From Fragilaria crotonensis (Eukaryota > Bacillariophyta > Fragilariophyceae > Fragilariales > Fragilariaceae): a stretch of DNA of 64,000 bases. Where the stretch lies: contig JAKSYS010000203.1 in assembly GCA_022925895.1 (NCBI GenBank), positions 1 through 64,000 of the forward strand, read 5' to 3'. The notes beneath the pieces are model-generated. The model was not told where the DNA came from. It was given only the letters and a program-made list of their open reading frames with translations, and ran no database searches. The translations under genes were made by a program, and so were the position numbers. Position 1 is the first letter of the stretch; every line of letters begins with the position of its first letter. Positions 45,399-55,396 of this stretch are shown piece after piece.

Positions 45399-48300
45399 AT
45401 GAAAGGCCCTCAAGGAATACTCGCAGAAGCTATTGCGGTCGCGTTGGCTGACTTTTTCGTCATCGACCAGGAGGCGATGGAAACAAACTTGCTTGACAAT
45501 GCTGGAATTGTGCTTCACAACACGAAACTCAAACCTCAAGAAGTGCACCTTTCTCCTAGCATGAGCGCGCGAATTGAAGGCGTTGTCCAAAGCGTGGCAT
45601 TTCAATGGCACTGGGGTCAAGACTCTGAGGAGAAGGGAGGCAGCCATTGGGTCAAAGATGTCAAATTGACCATTGCTGGGCTTAATTTTACTGTAGAACT
45701 CTCGGATAGTACCACTTCGCCCGATCTGGAAGCGTCGACTGAAAATAACCCAAAACCAGAGCCGCTTCAGGAAGAAGTTGAAGCGACGGGATTCATGGCG
45801 TACGTGCAAGACCAAGTTCAGCGAATAATCGATACATTGGAATTGACTGTCACCGATTTGGAAATAAAAATACAGCTTCCCTCTGAAGAAGCACTTCTGA
45901 TTGGTGGGACTGGCTTTAATCTTAAGTCGCTTGGAGTGATTCAGGGCGAACCCTTGAGGCAAGAACTTGAATTTGCCACACTATACTCAAGTGTTGTGCA
46001 AGTCGACGGTTCAACTTTCCCTCTTTTGGAACCTGTATCATACAGGGCACACTGCATTCGTTTGTTCGGAAAGCGCTTTTTGAGTGGGATTGAAAGGGGA
46101 TTGAAGGTCGTAGGCGAATCCACCGATGAGGGCATCATTATCAACGTAGGTGCGGAACAGATCCAATTTCTCAATGAACTGGTAGGTTTGTTGCTATCAA
46201 TAAATCCTCCGGAAAATGAAGGAAGCTCAAAAGCTGGCAACGCTATGGTTGCCTCGAAAGTGGAATCAAAAGAAATTGTTGGTAGTGGCGAGCAGAGCTC
46301 ACTCTTTGAGCTTCCCCTGTCAGCGATATCACTAGTGTTTCCAAACGACACCAAGCTTTCACTCTCAGGCCTGGTTGCCAAATATCAGATGGATGGCAGT
46401 ATCATGAAAATTGAAGGTCACGAGGGAATCTTAGTAAGTGACTTTCCCGTCCTCAAGCTTGGTGCAACGTCATTGTGGTGTCTCGACATGGTCGCCTCTG
46501 AGTTCAACTTATGGAATCCAGATCACGACGAGAATGGCCACGATACAACGGTTGCTTTTTTTCACGTGCGAAACGATGAACTCCAATCAGTCAAAAACGG
46601 GCTCGACGAAGTGTTGTCAATTTTCAATTCTCTGGAAGATGGTGCTGTTTTAGCCCTTGCAAACGACGACAAAGAGCCACTACCAGAACCACCAGGAGCC
46701 CCACAATGGATCCTTCAGCTTCAAGGTCGAATTGGACTTTTGTGGGAAGGCGATGGCGACGCTATTGACGCCGAATTCTTTGTTCGGGACGTTGTTGCCG
46801 TTTCGGAGCCCGCGTCAGTGTTGATTACATCTGTCGACCAGCTCTATATTCCTGGAATACTCAAATTGAGCAAGCCGATTGAAAACACGCGGATTATCTT
46901 TGACGGCGCAGTCTTTGATATTCAGATCGGAGACATCGTCGCGACCCTTGAAGAAGCTGTATATGCACCACCGGTTGAAAAGCAGCCTTCGATCAACGAA
47001 TCGGAAAGCTTCGGAACTTGCGACTCGTCCGTATCAATGGCAGACTCATCGCACACATCGACTGCCCCTCCAAGCCCTTTTGTCATGCCATTTGGTGTTG
47101 TGGCATCACTCCACACAATAACTCTCTACAAACTCGACGGCCAAACAACGCACCTTTCGGTGATTGACACACGTCTGGCGCTTGGCCCACACCGGTCGCT
47201 ATCACAACTGAGAGATCAAGACTTCGGAGGAATCCGACTTGCCTTGAAAATGGAAAGAATCGTCCTTGACCTGATCCTTGTTGAAAAGCCATGCATTTCC
47301 GCTGTCGTGTACCTCGAGGATTTAGATACCATCCCCACTTCTCCTTGCAAGCAAAAAGTGTCGCGGTTTCTGCTGGCTACACGGCTCTCGACTGGAAGCG
47401 ATTGAGAGACTTTCGTGGTCCAAACACCAAGAAGAGAAAGCAAAAAGTCAAAAAACAGGCGCGCAACGAACCAAACAAGGCTATTAAGCTGCCATTCGCG
47501 CACGTCAAGCCCTTGAAGGTCAGCGTCGTGGTATCTAGCGATCTCGTCGGAGTCAAGGATTCCACTCTGCACTTCAACGCCTTCCAAGGAAAACGCAACA
47601 CCACTTCTGACGACCTCATTGGTTTCTACGCTTCTCGACTGATATCAAGGGTTCCCAATATCATCGTCAATGCCGAACTCTTTGGAACTGGTGTGGCTGA
47701 TACTGTTGCCGGGTCCTATGGTGGTGCTACCGGTGCAGTTGCAATGAGTCACCTTGGGGTTGCAGCTGGTCCGCTGGGAGGAATTCTCGGGATTGCAGCC
47801 TTCGATGGAGTGCGAAACACAATCAAGGCAGGAAAGGAGAGTCGCGGAGCTGATGCTAATGACAAGTTTCAGTTGCTCGACCTCGCTCGAGGGCTGAAGT
47901 ATGCAGCTGTCAGAGCAACGCGTGGTGGAGCGGCGAAACGTGGTAAAACCGACGACCAAAGAGGAGATCCTATTGACTGGGCTGTTGGAGCAACGACCGA
48001 CGTTGCGAAATACACATCGAAAAACAAGGCAAGGCTGGGGTCTGCAGGGGCTGGAACTGTCGGATTTATGTATGGCATGATGTTTGGCGGACCCATCGGG
48101 GCAGTCGTCGGAGCAGTCACGGCAACTGTAGTAGCAGGCAAGGCCATAGACAAGGTGGATACCCTCGCGAGGCGTTCCAGGCAATTAAAGCAACAGAGGA
48201 GAAAAGAAAAATTAGCAATTGAGGCGCTTGAAGTCAATGTTGCCGTTCCCCAGGCTGACGTCGACCTAGCTGCCCAAGGAGTGGAGTATACTCTCACCGA

Positions 48301-48754
48301 CCTACAGGACAGGGTGACGGCAGAGACAGAGGCAGCGAATTCGTTTGAGGTCAATCTTAGAGACAATCCGATTCCCGTTAGAGGCGTGTTATTGAAGCAA
48401 CGAGAATTTTGTTTCTGGGATTGGCGAGCTCACTATTTCGTGCTTGACGAAGGTGAGCTCCAGTATTATCCGATATCCCTCACGCCACCACCGGATGCGA
48501 TTCCAGAGGAAAGTGCCACGGAACATGAGGGAATATTATACATCGACACCAAAGAACCTCGGAAAGTGTTAAATGTCTCCGGACTTTCCGTCGAAGTTGA
48601 CGACGGTCTGAGCAAACCAAACGAGCAATTGTTTGTGTTCACTGTTTCCTATACGGGAAGACGCGACGTACTGTGGGTTCTCGCAGCCGCTTCGCAGGAA
48701 ACTAGAAATCGCTGGGTGACGCAGATCCAGCTGCATGTTGAAAACGAACTATAG
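45399..48754 (+). CDS. Chorein-like lipid-transfer candidate with C-terminal PH domain (one frameshift)
   Basis: Two long frames (45399-47405 and 47291-48754) join into one 1,118-aa protein if one A is added to the A5 run at 47353-47357; no GT-AG intron gives the right phase. The N-terminus (LAEAIAVALADFFVIDQEAM, NTKLKP) resembles the chorein_N start of VPS13/ATG2 bridge proteins, followed by beta-rich repeats. Residues about 740-935 contain a Gly/Ala-rich hydrophobic region (GAVAMSHLGVAAGPLGGILG and GTVGFMYGMMFGGPIGAVVG) like a glycine zipper. The C-terminus (about 990-1118) is a PH domain: VLLKQREFCFWDWRAHYFVL to TRNRWVTQIQ. This suggests membrane-contact lipid transfer. The frameshift is probably a sequencing error. 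Confidence 0.75.
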
Positions 48755-48800
48755 TTTTAAGTAGTAAAGAGATTTCTTGACTTCGGAATAGAGGCGGCAA

Positions 48801-49624
48801 CTATTTCTTCACGTCCTTTTCTACAAACTCCACGTCAATCACCTCATTCTTCTTGAAATGATTCTTTCCTAGTCCAGAGCTTTTTGATGAAGACGCAAAG
48901 ACGTTGCTATTCCTGAGTCCGTCAGCTGACTTATACAAGGGAATGTCCAAAACGCGTCCACCAACGTTGAGGTAGAGGCTTTCAATGACATCATCTGAAG
49001 CCACCATTGTCGCAACGCCAAGCTGGCGCGTACCTTGAACATGAAACGAAGCCTGGACTTGCGATGAACTTTTCCCGTTGATGCTCACGCTGGAAGACGA
49101 TTGCGAAAACGGTGGTTGCATTACGAGCGGTTCTCCTAGAGCCGACGTGGCTTCAGGATCCGATAGAATGTAGTCATGCGCAGTCTCAAGCAGGTCCTGG
49201 GTCTGCTGCTGCTGCTCCTGTATGACTGACGCAAGACCTGAAAAATAGGAGCCACAAGAGAGCCAAGCATGCGAACTGCCAAGGGTGCATCCTTGAGCAC
49301 GGCGGTGATGCTGCTCTCGACGTCTTTCTTCAGTTCCTTGCGGGTAATTTCAGCCTTTCGTTCTTCTTCTGTTTGTGTCCAGCTTTTCGGTAGAATTGAT
49401 TTGACTACCTTCTTAAGACCACCGAAGAAGCCTTCGTCACCTCGAGTCGACGAAAAGAGACGAGTCTGGGGTTGGAATGAAACTGGTTTGGCTTGTACCA
49501 GCGGTTGGAGGGGTGAAAACGCGTAACCATTTGGCAGAGTTGAGCCCAAGGCTGCTGCAGCAGTCAGGAGCATAAGTTTCTTTGGACGGTGAGATATCAT
49601 CGTCAATGATCGTGCTCTTATCAT
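48801..49624 (-). CDS. Plastid-targeted COA1-like protein (one frameshift)
   Basis: The N-terminus has a signal core and YAFSPLQ (34-40), the A|F plastid motif, then an Arg/Ser transit region. Two frames (49624-49136 and 49121-48801, the second open further upstream) meet at a T5 run (49241-49245). Adding one T gives 274 aa reading LVAPIF|SGLASVIQEQQQQ. The rest has LGEPLVMQPPFSQSSSSVSI and NGKSSSQVQASFHVQGTRQL, a pattern like the COA1/TIM21-type small beta domain. Its job in plastids is unknown. The stop lies 46 bp from that of the convergent chorein-like gene. A very short intron is a less likely explanation of the frame change. Confidence 0.65.
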
Positions 49625-50148
49625 TTGTGTGGGTTCTCAACACTTTGTGTGCTCCACAACCTCTTCGTTCATATCACAGTGCAGAAATCTGGAGGGCTCC
49701 GGAGTTCGCATCTTCTCTTGTTGATGAATTGACACAACGAGACAACTGACGCCAACATCATGTGACTGCGACAATCCGAAGTACTGTACGGTAAGTACGA
49801 GTACCTGGTTCGTGCGCACGGTAGACGGTACCAGTACTCCAGTACTGGGCAAAAAACAAAACCCTCCAGTGTCCAGTGTATATGTAGGACTTGACGTTTT
49901 TCTTACCCGTAGCGGTATGTTTGTATGCAGGTATTCTGCATATTCGGTTACTCCTTCTACTACGAGTACTAGACCTAGTAGCAAGTGGCAACGGTAGCCA
50001 AACGGCCGAACAAGCCACGCCTGAGCACGAGCAGTATATAATTGTGTGTAACAACTGATGCCAGTATCGGAGGTTGATCATTGTATGAAATCTTAAAAGT
50101 TATATTTATATATCAAACTTTCCGCCTGCCAAATAACAACCCATAATA
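49625..50148. other. Intergenic region upstream of the tRNA gene
   Basis: GTAC-rich sequence (49,780-49,990), then an AT-rich stretch leading to the permuted tRNA. No protein-coding frame is supported. Confidence 0.5.
50101..50138 (+). promoter_or_regulatory. TATA-like box and CAA start region of the tRNA gene
   Basis: tatatttatata (50101-50112) lies about 37 bp upstream of the tRNA 3' half, and caac at 50137-50140 lies about 10 bp upstream. A TATA-like box plus CAA near the transcript start is the arrangement described upstream of plant and some algal Pol III tRNA genes. Position and composition fit; function is inferred. Confidence 0.4.
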
Positions 50149-50231
50149 TTCGAATGGTCACGTGTTCGACTCACGTTTGGTGCTAAGATAGCTTGCACTA
50201 ATAGCTCAGTGGTAGAGCGTTCGATTGCAGA
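50149..50231 (+). tRNA. Circularly permuted tRNA-Cys(GCA): 3' half precedes 5' half
   Basis: The 3' half comes first: anticodon-stem strand TCGAA (50150-50154), variable TGGTC, T arm ACGTG-TTCGACT-CACGT (50160-50176), acceptor strand TTGGTGC (50177-50183) and U73 (50184). Ten bases follow (50185-50194). The 5' half is next: acceptor GCACTAA (50195-50201), TA, D arm GCTC-AGTGGTA-GAGC (50204-50218), G26, anticodon stem TTCGA (50220-50224) and loop TTGCAG(A) with anticodon GCA (50227-50229). Placed in usual order, all four stems pair fully (one G-U in the acceptor). U73 and the 5-nt variable loop are those of tRNA-Cys. The B box (gttcgactc) thus lies upstream of the A box (tagctcagtgg). Position 38 can come from either half. 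Permuted tRNA genes are known from red and green algae; maturation would need end ligation and splicing. Confidence 0.85.
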
Positions 50232-50240
50232 GGATGTTTC

Positions 50241-50245
50241 TTTTT
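50241..50245 (+). terminator. Pol III T-run terminator
   Basis: TTTTT begins 10 nt after the end of the 5' half of the permuted tRNA, preceded by TTTC. This is where a Pol III transcript of the permuted gene would end. Confidence 0.55.
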
Positions 50246-50269
50246 CGCTTTTGCAGTTTGCATGTGTGA

Positions 50270-51360
50270 AATTGGCCGTGAGATAGTTTGCACTAATAGC
50301 TCAGTGGTAGAGCGTTCGATTCAAGACGGTGTCTCTTCTTCTCCACTTTCACAGGTGTGAAGTTGGTGGTATAGGGTTCGATTGTAGAGGATATTTCTTT
50401 TTCACTCTTAAGAGCATTCGAGTGCAGAGGATGTTTCTTTTTCACTTTTGCAGGTGTGAAGTTGGCGGTGAGGTAGCCTGCACTAAGAGCATGTCTTATC
50501 ATGGGGTACAAAAATTCCATGGATGTACCTGGGGGTAGATCGATGTACCCTTCCAAAAACTTCACAAAATATGCAATTCTTATCGTGTGGTCTTGTACAC
50601 GATTTATTTTCCATATCCATACATTAATATATCCTATGTCGCTATGTCTTGTCTTGCGTGTACATATTGTAATCTACATACTGAATATTTTATATGCGTG
50701 TAATGACAATTCGAGTGATCCTTGTTGTTGTTGACGAAAGCCACGAAGGCAATGACGTCTGGAATGACGACACGGACTCGATGGCTGAGTTCGTGGCGAG
50801 CGTAGAAATGCTGGGAAGGCCTCTTCCTTGTGCGGGAGTTCGGGGCAAGTGTCGAAACAATGCAATGGCAGCATCTTGGCAAGTTGTTGGTGGAGTTGTT
50901 GCTGTTGGAGGCGCTGCCATGAGCCATTGTTGAGCAATTCTCACATGTTTTATCGTGTATGACAACACAAGGAACAGGTACGGAAATGTGGTGAAACGTG
51001 ACAAAAGGTCACTGCACATCACCACTGGAGTCTTGCAACAGTAGTGTACCTAGGTAGATGAGGGGGGGTCAGATTTTCAAAATCTGACCCAGGTACGTCA
51101 GGGGGGTACATCATCTGACCCCCCCCAATTCGATGTACCCCCCTTCATAAGAATTGCTTTTTTCGACGAAAATCGAAAATTCGGCGGGATGTACCCGATG
51201 ATAAGACATGCTCTAATAGCTTAGTGGTAGAGCGTTCGATTGCAGAGGGTGCTTATTCTCCACTTTTACAGGTGTGAAGTTGGTGGTGAGTTAGCTTGCA
51301 CTTAAAGCTCAGTGTAGAGCGTTCGATTGCAGTCAGTGTTGATTTTAGATTTTTGCAGGT
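50270..51360 (+). repeat. Decayed tandem copies of the permuted tRNA-Cys unit
   Basis: Copies of the 5' half recur at about 50290-50323, 50411-50433 (partial), 50478-50486 continued at 51214-51250, and 51294-51335. All keep tagct(c/t)ag-tgg-tagagc-like sequence. Before each copy lies ttggnngtgag(a/g)tag(c/t)ttgcac, which corresponds to the acceptor end and 10-nt linker of the intact gene. The T arm is missing in every copy, and the anticodon is spoiled in some. A common spacer contains ctttttcacttttgcaggtg. The intact gene therefore sits at the left end of a decayed array whose units share the permuted order. Confidence 0.75.
50487..51213. mobile_element. 727-bp MITE with TAA target duplication, inserted in a tRNA-derived repeat
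   Basis: The inverted ends read GAGCATGTCTTATCAT and its complement, with GGGTAC just inside. TAA flanks both sides (50484-50486, 51214-51216). Removing the element and one TAA restores the tRNA-unit sequence tgcactaatagct, so this is a clean insertion. Inside is a near-perfect hairpin (51066-51077 with 51079-51090, gggtcagatttt). The open frames inside (for example 50690-50933) have no known relatives. Confidence 0.85.
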
Positions 51361-51753
51361 GTGCAGTTTTCCAAAATGTAGCAATTCACAGCGAACAAGG
51401 GGCGATCATCGCGATGCTTATGAGCATAATTTTGGAGTTCTTTACCATGAGTTCGACGTTCTCTGAACATAATTGTATGCAAGGTGTTCAGGTGTCAGAT
51501 CCTCCAAATGCGGACTCGAATACGTACAACACTATCAACTACCAAACCCCCAACACAAACTGATGTCAACACATTCACCTAGGGATTACAAAATACAAAA
51601 CTTGCTTCGAATTCGTCCTTTTGGGGAGGTGTCAGACTAGCGCGGGCTAGCTTTACGTAAGCTGCATCCGTTGTCCTTATCCCTGTTTCCCTTCAGCTAG
51701 GTAAGGTTGTAGGAGCCTCCGCAGGCATAGATTCCAACGGCGCCGCCACGCCA
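51361..51753. other. Intergenic region
   Basis: This follows the tRNA-derived repeats. A 78-codon open frame (51327-51563) starts within a tRNA-like repeat and has no recognisable content. Nothing else is seen. Confidence 0.4.
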
Positions 51754-52655
51754 CTATTTACCGAAAGAAAGAGGATTGAAGTTCTCAAACTCAACTAGTG
51801 CGGTCACTTTCCATACACCGCTTGGCTGCATACCACCATGTTTAGTCGCCAGAGAGGTCGACTTATGGTAGACGAACTGCAATAAGCGCATGCGCATTAG
51901 GCACAGTGAAAGCAATCGGACGAGACAAGTGATGACGTACGTACATTCAGCTCCCAAACTTCGTCATACATATTCGATGGATAAGCTGTGGGGCAGCCAT
52001 TCGCATTGGTGCAACCCATCACGTTGGCCAAGGTCGCGATATCAGAGTGTTTCCATGATGCCACCGCCATTTTCCCACACAGCTCGCCATTATCCATGAG
52101 CTGGAACATTTTTGCAGCCAGGTCTGCAGTGTGATGAGTGTCATACGAAGCATCAATGTTGAGGTGAAACTCGGTTGCCATTGGCGTCAAGGTTTCAATT
52201 TCTCGGAAGTTGTGTGTCGCGGGGTTGTTGCGTCCTGTTGGGTTTTCAGCAAAGAGAAACGACGGAACTGGCCATCTTGCTTTAGGACCGAAGAGAGATA
52301 CCAGGAAATCAGATCGCTCGAAGCCGACGGAGGAGCAATGTTCCCGAATGTTTTCTTTCTCGCAATGTCGCATCAGCAACACTGTTGCATTGCAGCCGTT
52401 GAGGACATTGCTCGATGTGTCGTGGAGAGCAGGTTGTATTACGACGGAGTTATTAGGTGCATGAGGTTCTTTCCCTTTTCGTGTCTTTATCCGTAAGGAT
52501 CCAATTGAAAGTAGGGCGAAAATGCCGAGAAGGATGGCAGCGATGATAAGATACCATGGACGGCAACCAAGTCCGTTTGAACGACTAGGATTACCTTCGG
52601 CGATCGTTGATAGCAACAAGCGAGATTTTTCAGTAGAGCGTCGATCGCTCGACAT
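51754..52655 (-). CDS. Membrane-anchored histidine phosphatase (phosphoglycerate mutase-like)
   Basis: Exons 52655-51945 and 51876-51754 (68-bp intron, GTACGT...ATTGCAG) give 277 aa. I choose the ATG at 52655; an upstream in-frame GTG is unlikely. One membrane segment lies at about 34-52 (WYLIIAAILLGIFALLS). VLLMRHCEKEN (92-102) is the catalytic RHxE-type motif, and ASWKHSDIATLANVMG carries the second catalytic His. The cysteine in place of Gly (RHC rather than RHG) occurs in a branch of this superfamily. The topology suggests a lumenal or extracellular phosphatase. The substrate is unknown. The downstream exon ends in VWKVTALVEFENFNPLSFGK, which fits the usual last strand. Confidence 0.78.
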
Positions 52656-53490
52656 CGCTTCGCCAGGCAGAACAGGACAGTTAATTGGGAAAGAAATGCT
52701 TTGGCCAAAAGTTGCGGTTTGAGTGCGCTTCACATAAAACGAACTACAAGTACATGTACAAGTCTACCGGTAGTTTGGGTTGACAGGTTTCCGATTAGAA
52801 TGCAAGGAAATGACGTCAAGCCGTATGTCGTATGTACTATGTACCAATCAGCATCCGAATCGGATCCGTATGCATGTGTATTGTGTCTTGAGTATTGCGT
52901 ATGCAGAATGCAGAATGCACTGGATGCATTCGTTTCGACTTCATCCATGGCTGGTAATCGAGTACTCCAGTATTCTGTAATACGAAGTACTCCAGTACGA
53001 AGTAGTAGCAGTACTGTATGCATCGACCCTGACAGACAAATATGTATTGCGCATTACGTATTATTTTAGACTACAACACCAGTTCCAGTGTATGCGTCAC
53101 ACCCAGTTCCCAGTGTCCAGTACTTGGTACCTGGGGTATCGAGGAGTATTACAACAATGCGGACTCGGAATACGATGCGTCTCATAAACAAACCGTGAGG
53201 CCGTGAGAGACATAACGTTTGTTCCTACGGTAGTGACCATTAACTTCCACCTATGACAGGGTGGCAGTCACAAAACTGGTGATAATCTATCGGTAGAGTC
53301 AATCAACTTCTCAAATGTTGTGAATGAAACCACCATTACAATGACTTGGGGATAATAACAGTCTGTCCTAATCTAGCTAGATAGTTCCTTTGTACTGAAG
53401 TGCGACGAGTTGTTCTATACGTTCTCTCAAATTTACACCGACAGACTCGATTCGCCTTTCGCATCTCCATGAAATCTGAGTCTTCCCGTC
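52656..53490. other. Intergenic region, GTAC-rich
   Basis: This lies upstream of the phosphatase and downstream of isocitrate lyase. Runs such as ctccagtac, agtactcc and ggtacc fill 52,740-53,130. No gene is seen. Confidence 0.5.
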
Positions 53491-55396
53491 TTAGTGCGCT
53501 TTGAATTGAGCTTCTGTTACCCCAGCGCCCATGGCAGCTGTAGAGGAGACGCCACCGCTAGCTACATTGACCATGTTGTCAACAAGTTCAGCGCCTGACC
53601 ACCTCTGATGCGTCAAAAGCTCAACTTGCTGATCGCGTTCTCGACGCTGGATCGATTGGACATAGGCCAACATGCCTCGATCTCCGAAAGATCTTGCGAG
53701 TTCAGTTACGATAAGACCATTTGAATGAAATCCGGCAAGTGTGATAAACTGCCATGTATAGCCAAGACGACCTAGGTCGTCGTTAAAGGACGCCAACTCA
53801 TTGTCCGACATACCTGACGCATCCCAATTGAAGCTTGGGCTGAGATTGTAGGCCAGCATCTGATGGGGGAACATAGCCTATAATTGACAGAAGGTTAGAA
53901 GCTGCACGAAAAAAACAGACAACGATTGACAGAGACGTAGCACCTACCATAACACCTTCAGAGAACTTTCTGGCATCCGGAATGCCTGGAACGGCGGTCT
54001 CCATCCAAATGAGATCGGAGTATGGCGCATAGGCTCTGGCTCTTTGGATGCAGTATTCAATACCAGGCTTGATTTGGTAGTATCCCTCACGTACACGGCA
54101 AAGTTCCCAATCAAAGTAAACGGAATTTCTCTCACCAAAGATGGAATCGGCGACACGTCGGGCTTTGGCATTGCTGAGAGTATCGGGGTCAGTAGCCATC
54201 CACTGATTGATCATGCGACGCTTGTCGTAGCTGCTGACACTTAGACTTTCGATCTTGGCAATAACTGCCTCGCCAAAGGTCATGAGCTTGGCTCTGATTG
54301 CCCAGTTCTGTGTCACGCTATCAACATTACGCCCACCGGCACTGTCAGTGGCATCTTGGAGGGCTTCAACTCCTGGAACCGTGACTCCCAAGATGAATGG
54401 ATGATCCCGTCCGTCGATGTTGGAATCCAACAGTGTAGCAGCCTCTGCATCAGTTCGAGCTACAATTATTGTTCCAGTACCAAGAATATCACAGGCAAGG
54501 CGAGCAGCGACCAACCTATCAACATGTTCCTGCGTCGACACTAATACCTTGCCTGATGACTTGTTTGAGAAAATGAAGACTCCGAGATGCGGCAGGCGAG
54601 TGAGCACACGTACGTACCTCCCATATGCCCGCACTTCTTAGTTCCTGGCTTCTGATCTTCAAAGTGGATTCCAGCAGCGCCTGCCTCAACAAAGAGCTTC
54701 ACAAGCTTCATGACAGCGCTCAATCCACCGTGCCCGGTGTCGCCATCTGCCACCACTGGAGTCAAATAGTCCACTTTGGGACCAGGATCAACACCAGCCA
54801 ACAAAGCCTTGGTGCGCTCGTTGTGTTGACGACGATCGTGGTGCAGCTGAGCCCGCACCAACTGGTCAACCTTGTTTGGTACAGTGTTCATTGGATAGTC
54901 CGCAAAATCTGGCCCAGGTTCATTCGTGGTGGAGGCGGTCGATGAGCATTGCCAACCAGATACATAGATCGACGACAAATGAGGAGCCATCTGTACAACC
55001 TGAACAGTGTCGAGCGCACCGAAGGTATGGCTGTAGCCCCCGACTCTCTGCAAGTTTCGAAGGAGGTTGTACAACTTATCGGCGGCCTGGGAGGCGTACA
55101 AGGTCTTGGGAGAACGGAACAGCCCCCCACGCGCTTCTGGGGAAGGACGAAGGCAGGCGACATCCTTGGCTGGAAGAGAGAGAACGAGTTAGCGCAAACC
55201 GGGAACAGACGAGAACTGTTCGCGTTTTATGCAACGCACCTGTAAATGGGCGTTTGGTGTGTCCCCATCGATGGGTGTTTGACCACCACTGTTCAATATC
55301 AGCGGTCTCCTGAATCATACGATCGTACTCCTCTTGGGTAGAGATGTCAGTCTTTGGAGGAAGACTGCGGAGGCCACGACTGATCTTGGCTCTCAT
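53491..55396 (-). CDS. Isocitrate lyase (glyoxylate cycle)
   Basis: Four exons (55396-55240, 55169-54618, 54552-53948, 53877-53491) with introns of 70, 65 and 70 bp encode 566 aa. All junctions restore family sequence: [25 protein letters not shown] and SEGVM|AMFPHQM. The enzyme splits isocitrate to glyoxylate and succinate. The catalytic loop is KKCGHMGG (Cys232), with [14 protein letters not shown] before it and [10 protein letters not shown] and [12 protein letters not shown] later. The length is normal for eukaryotic isocitrate lyase. The C-terminus (EAQFKAH) is not a typical peroxisomal PTS1. The N-terminus [15 protein letters not shown] is basic and might be a weak mitochondrial signal. 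Expected to run with malate synthase during lipid use. Confidence 0.95.

Noticed and set aside
45390-45962. 190-codon minus-strand frame
   Set aside because: Antisense of the start of the chorein-like gene, with no recognisable features.
50195-50260. Ordinary intron-containing tRNA-Cys starting at 50195
   Set aside because: No 3' half occurs downstream of the 5' half in any of the repeats; the only matching 3' half is upstream.
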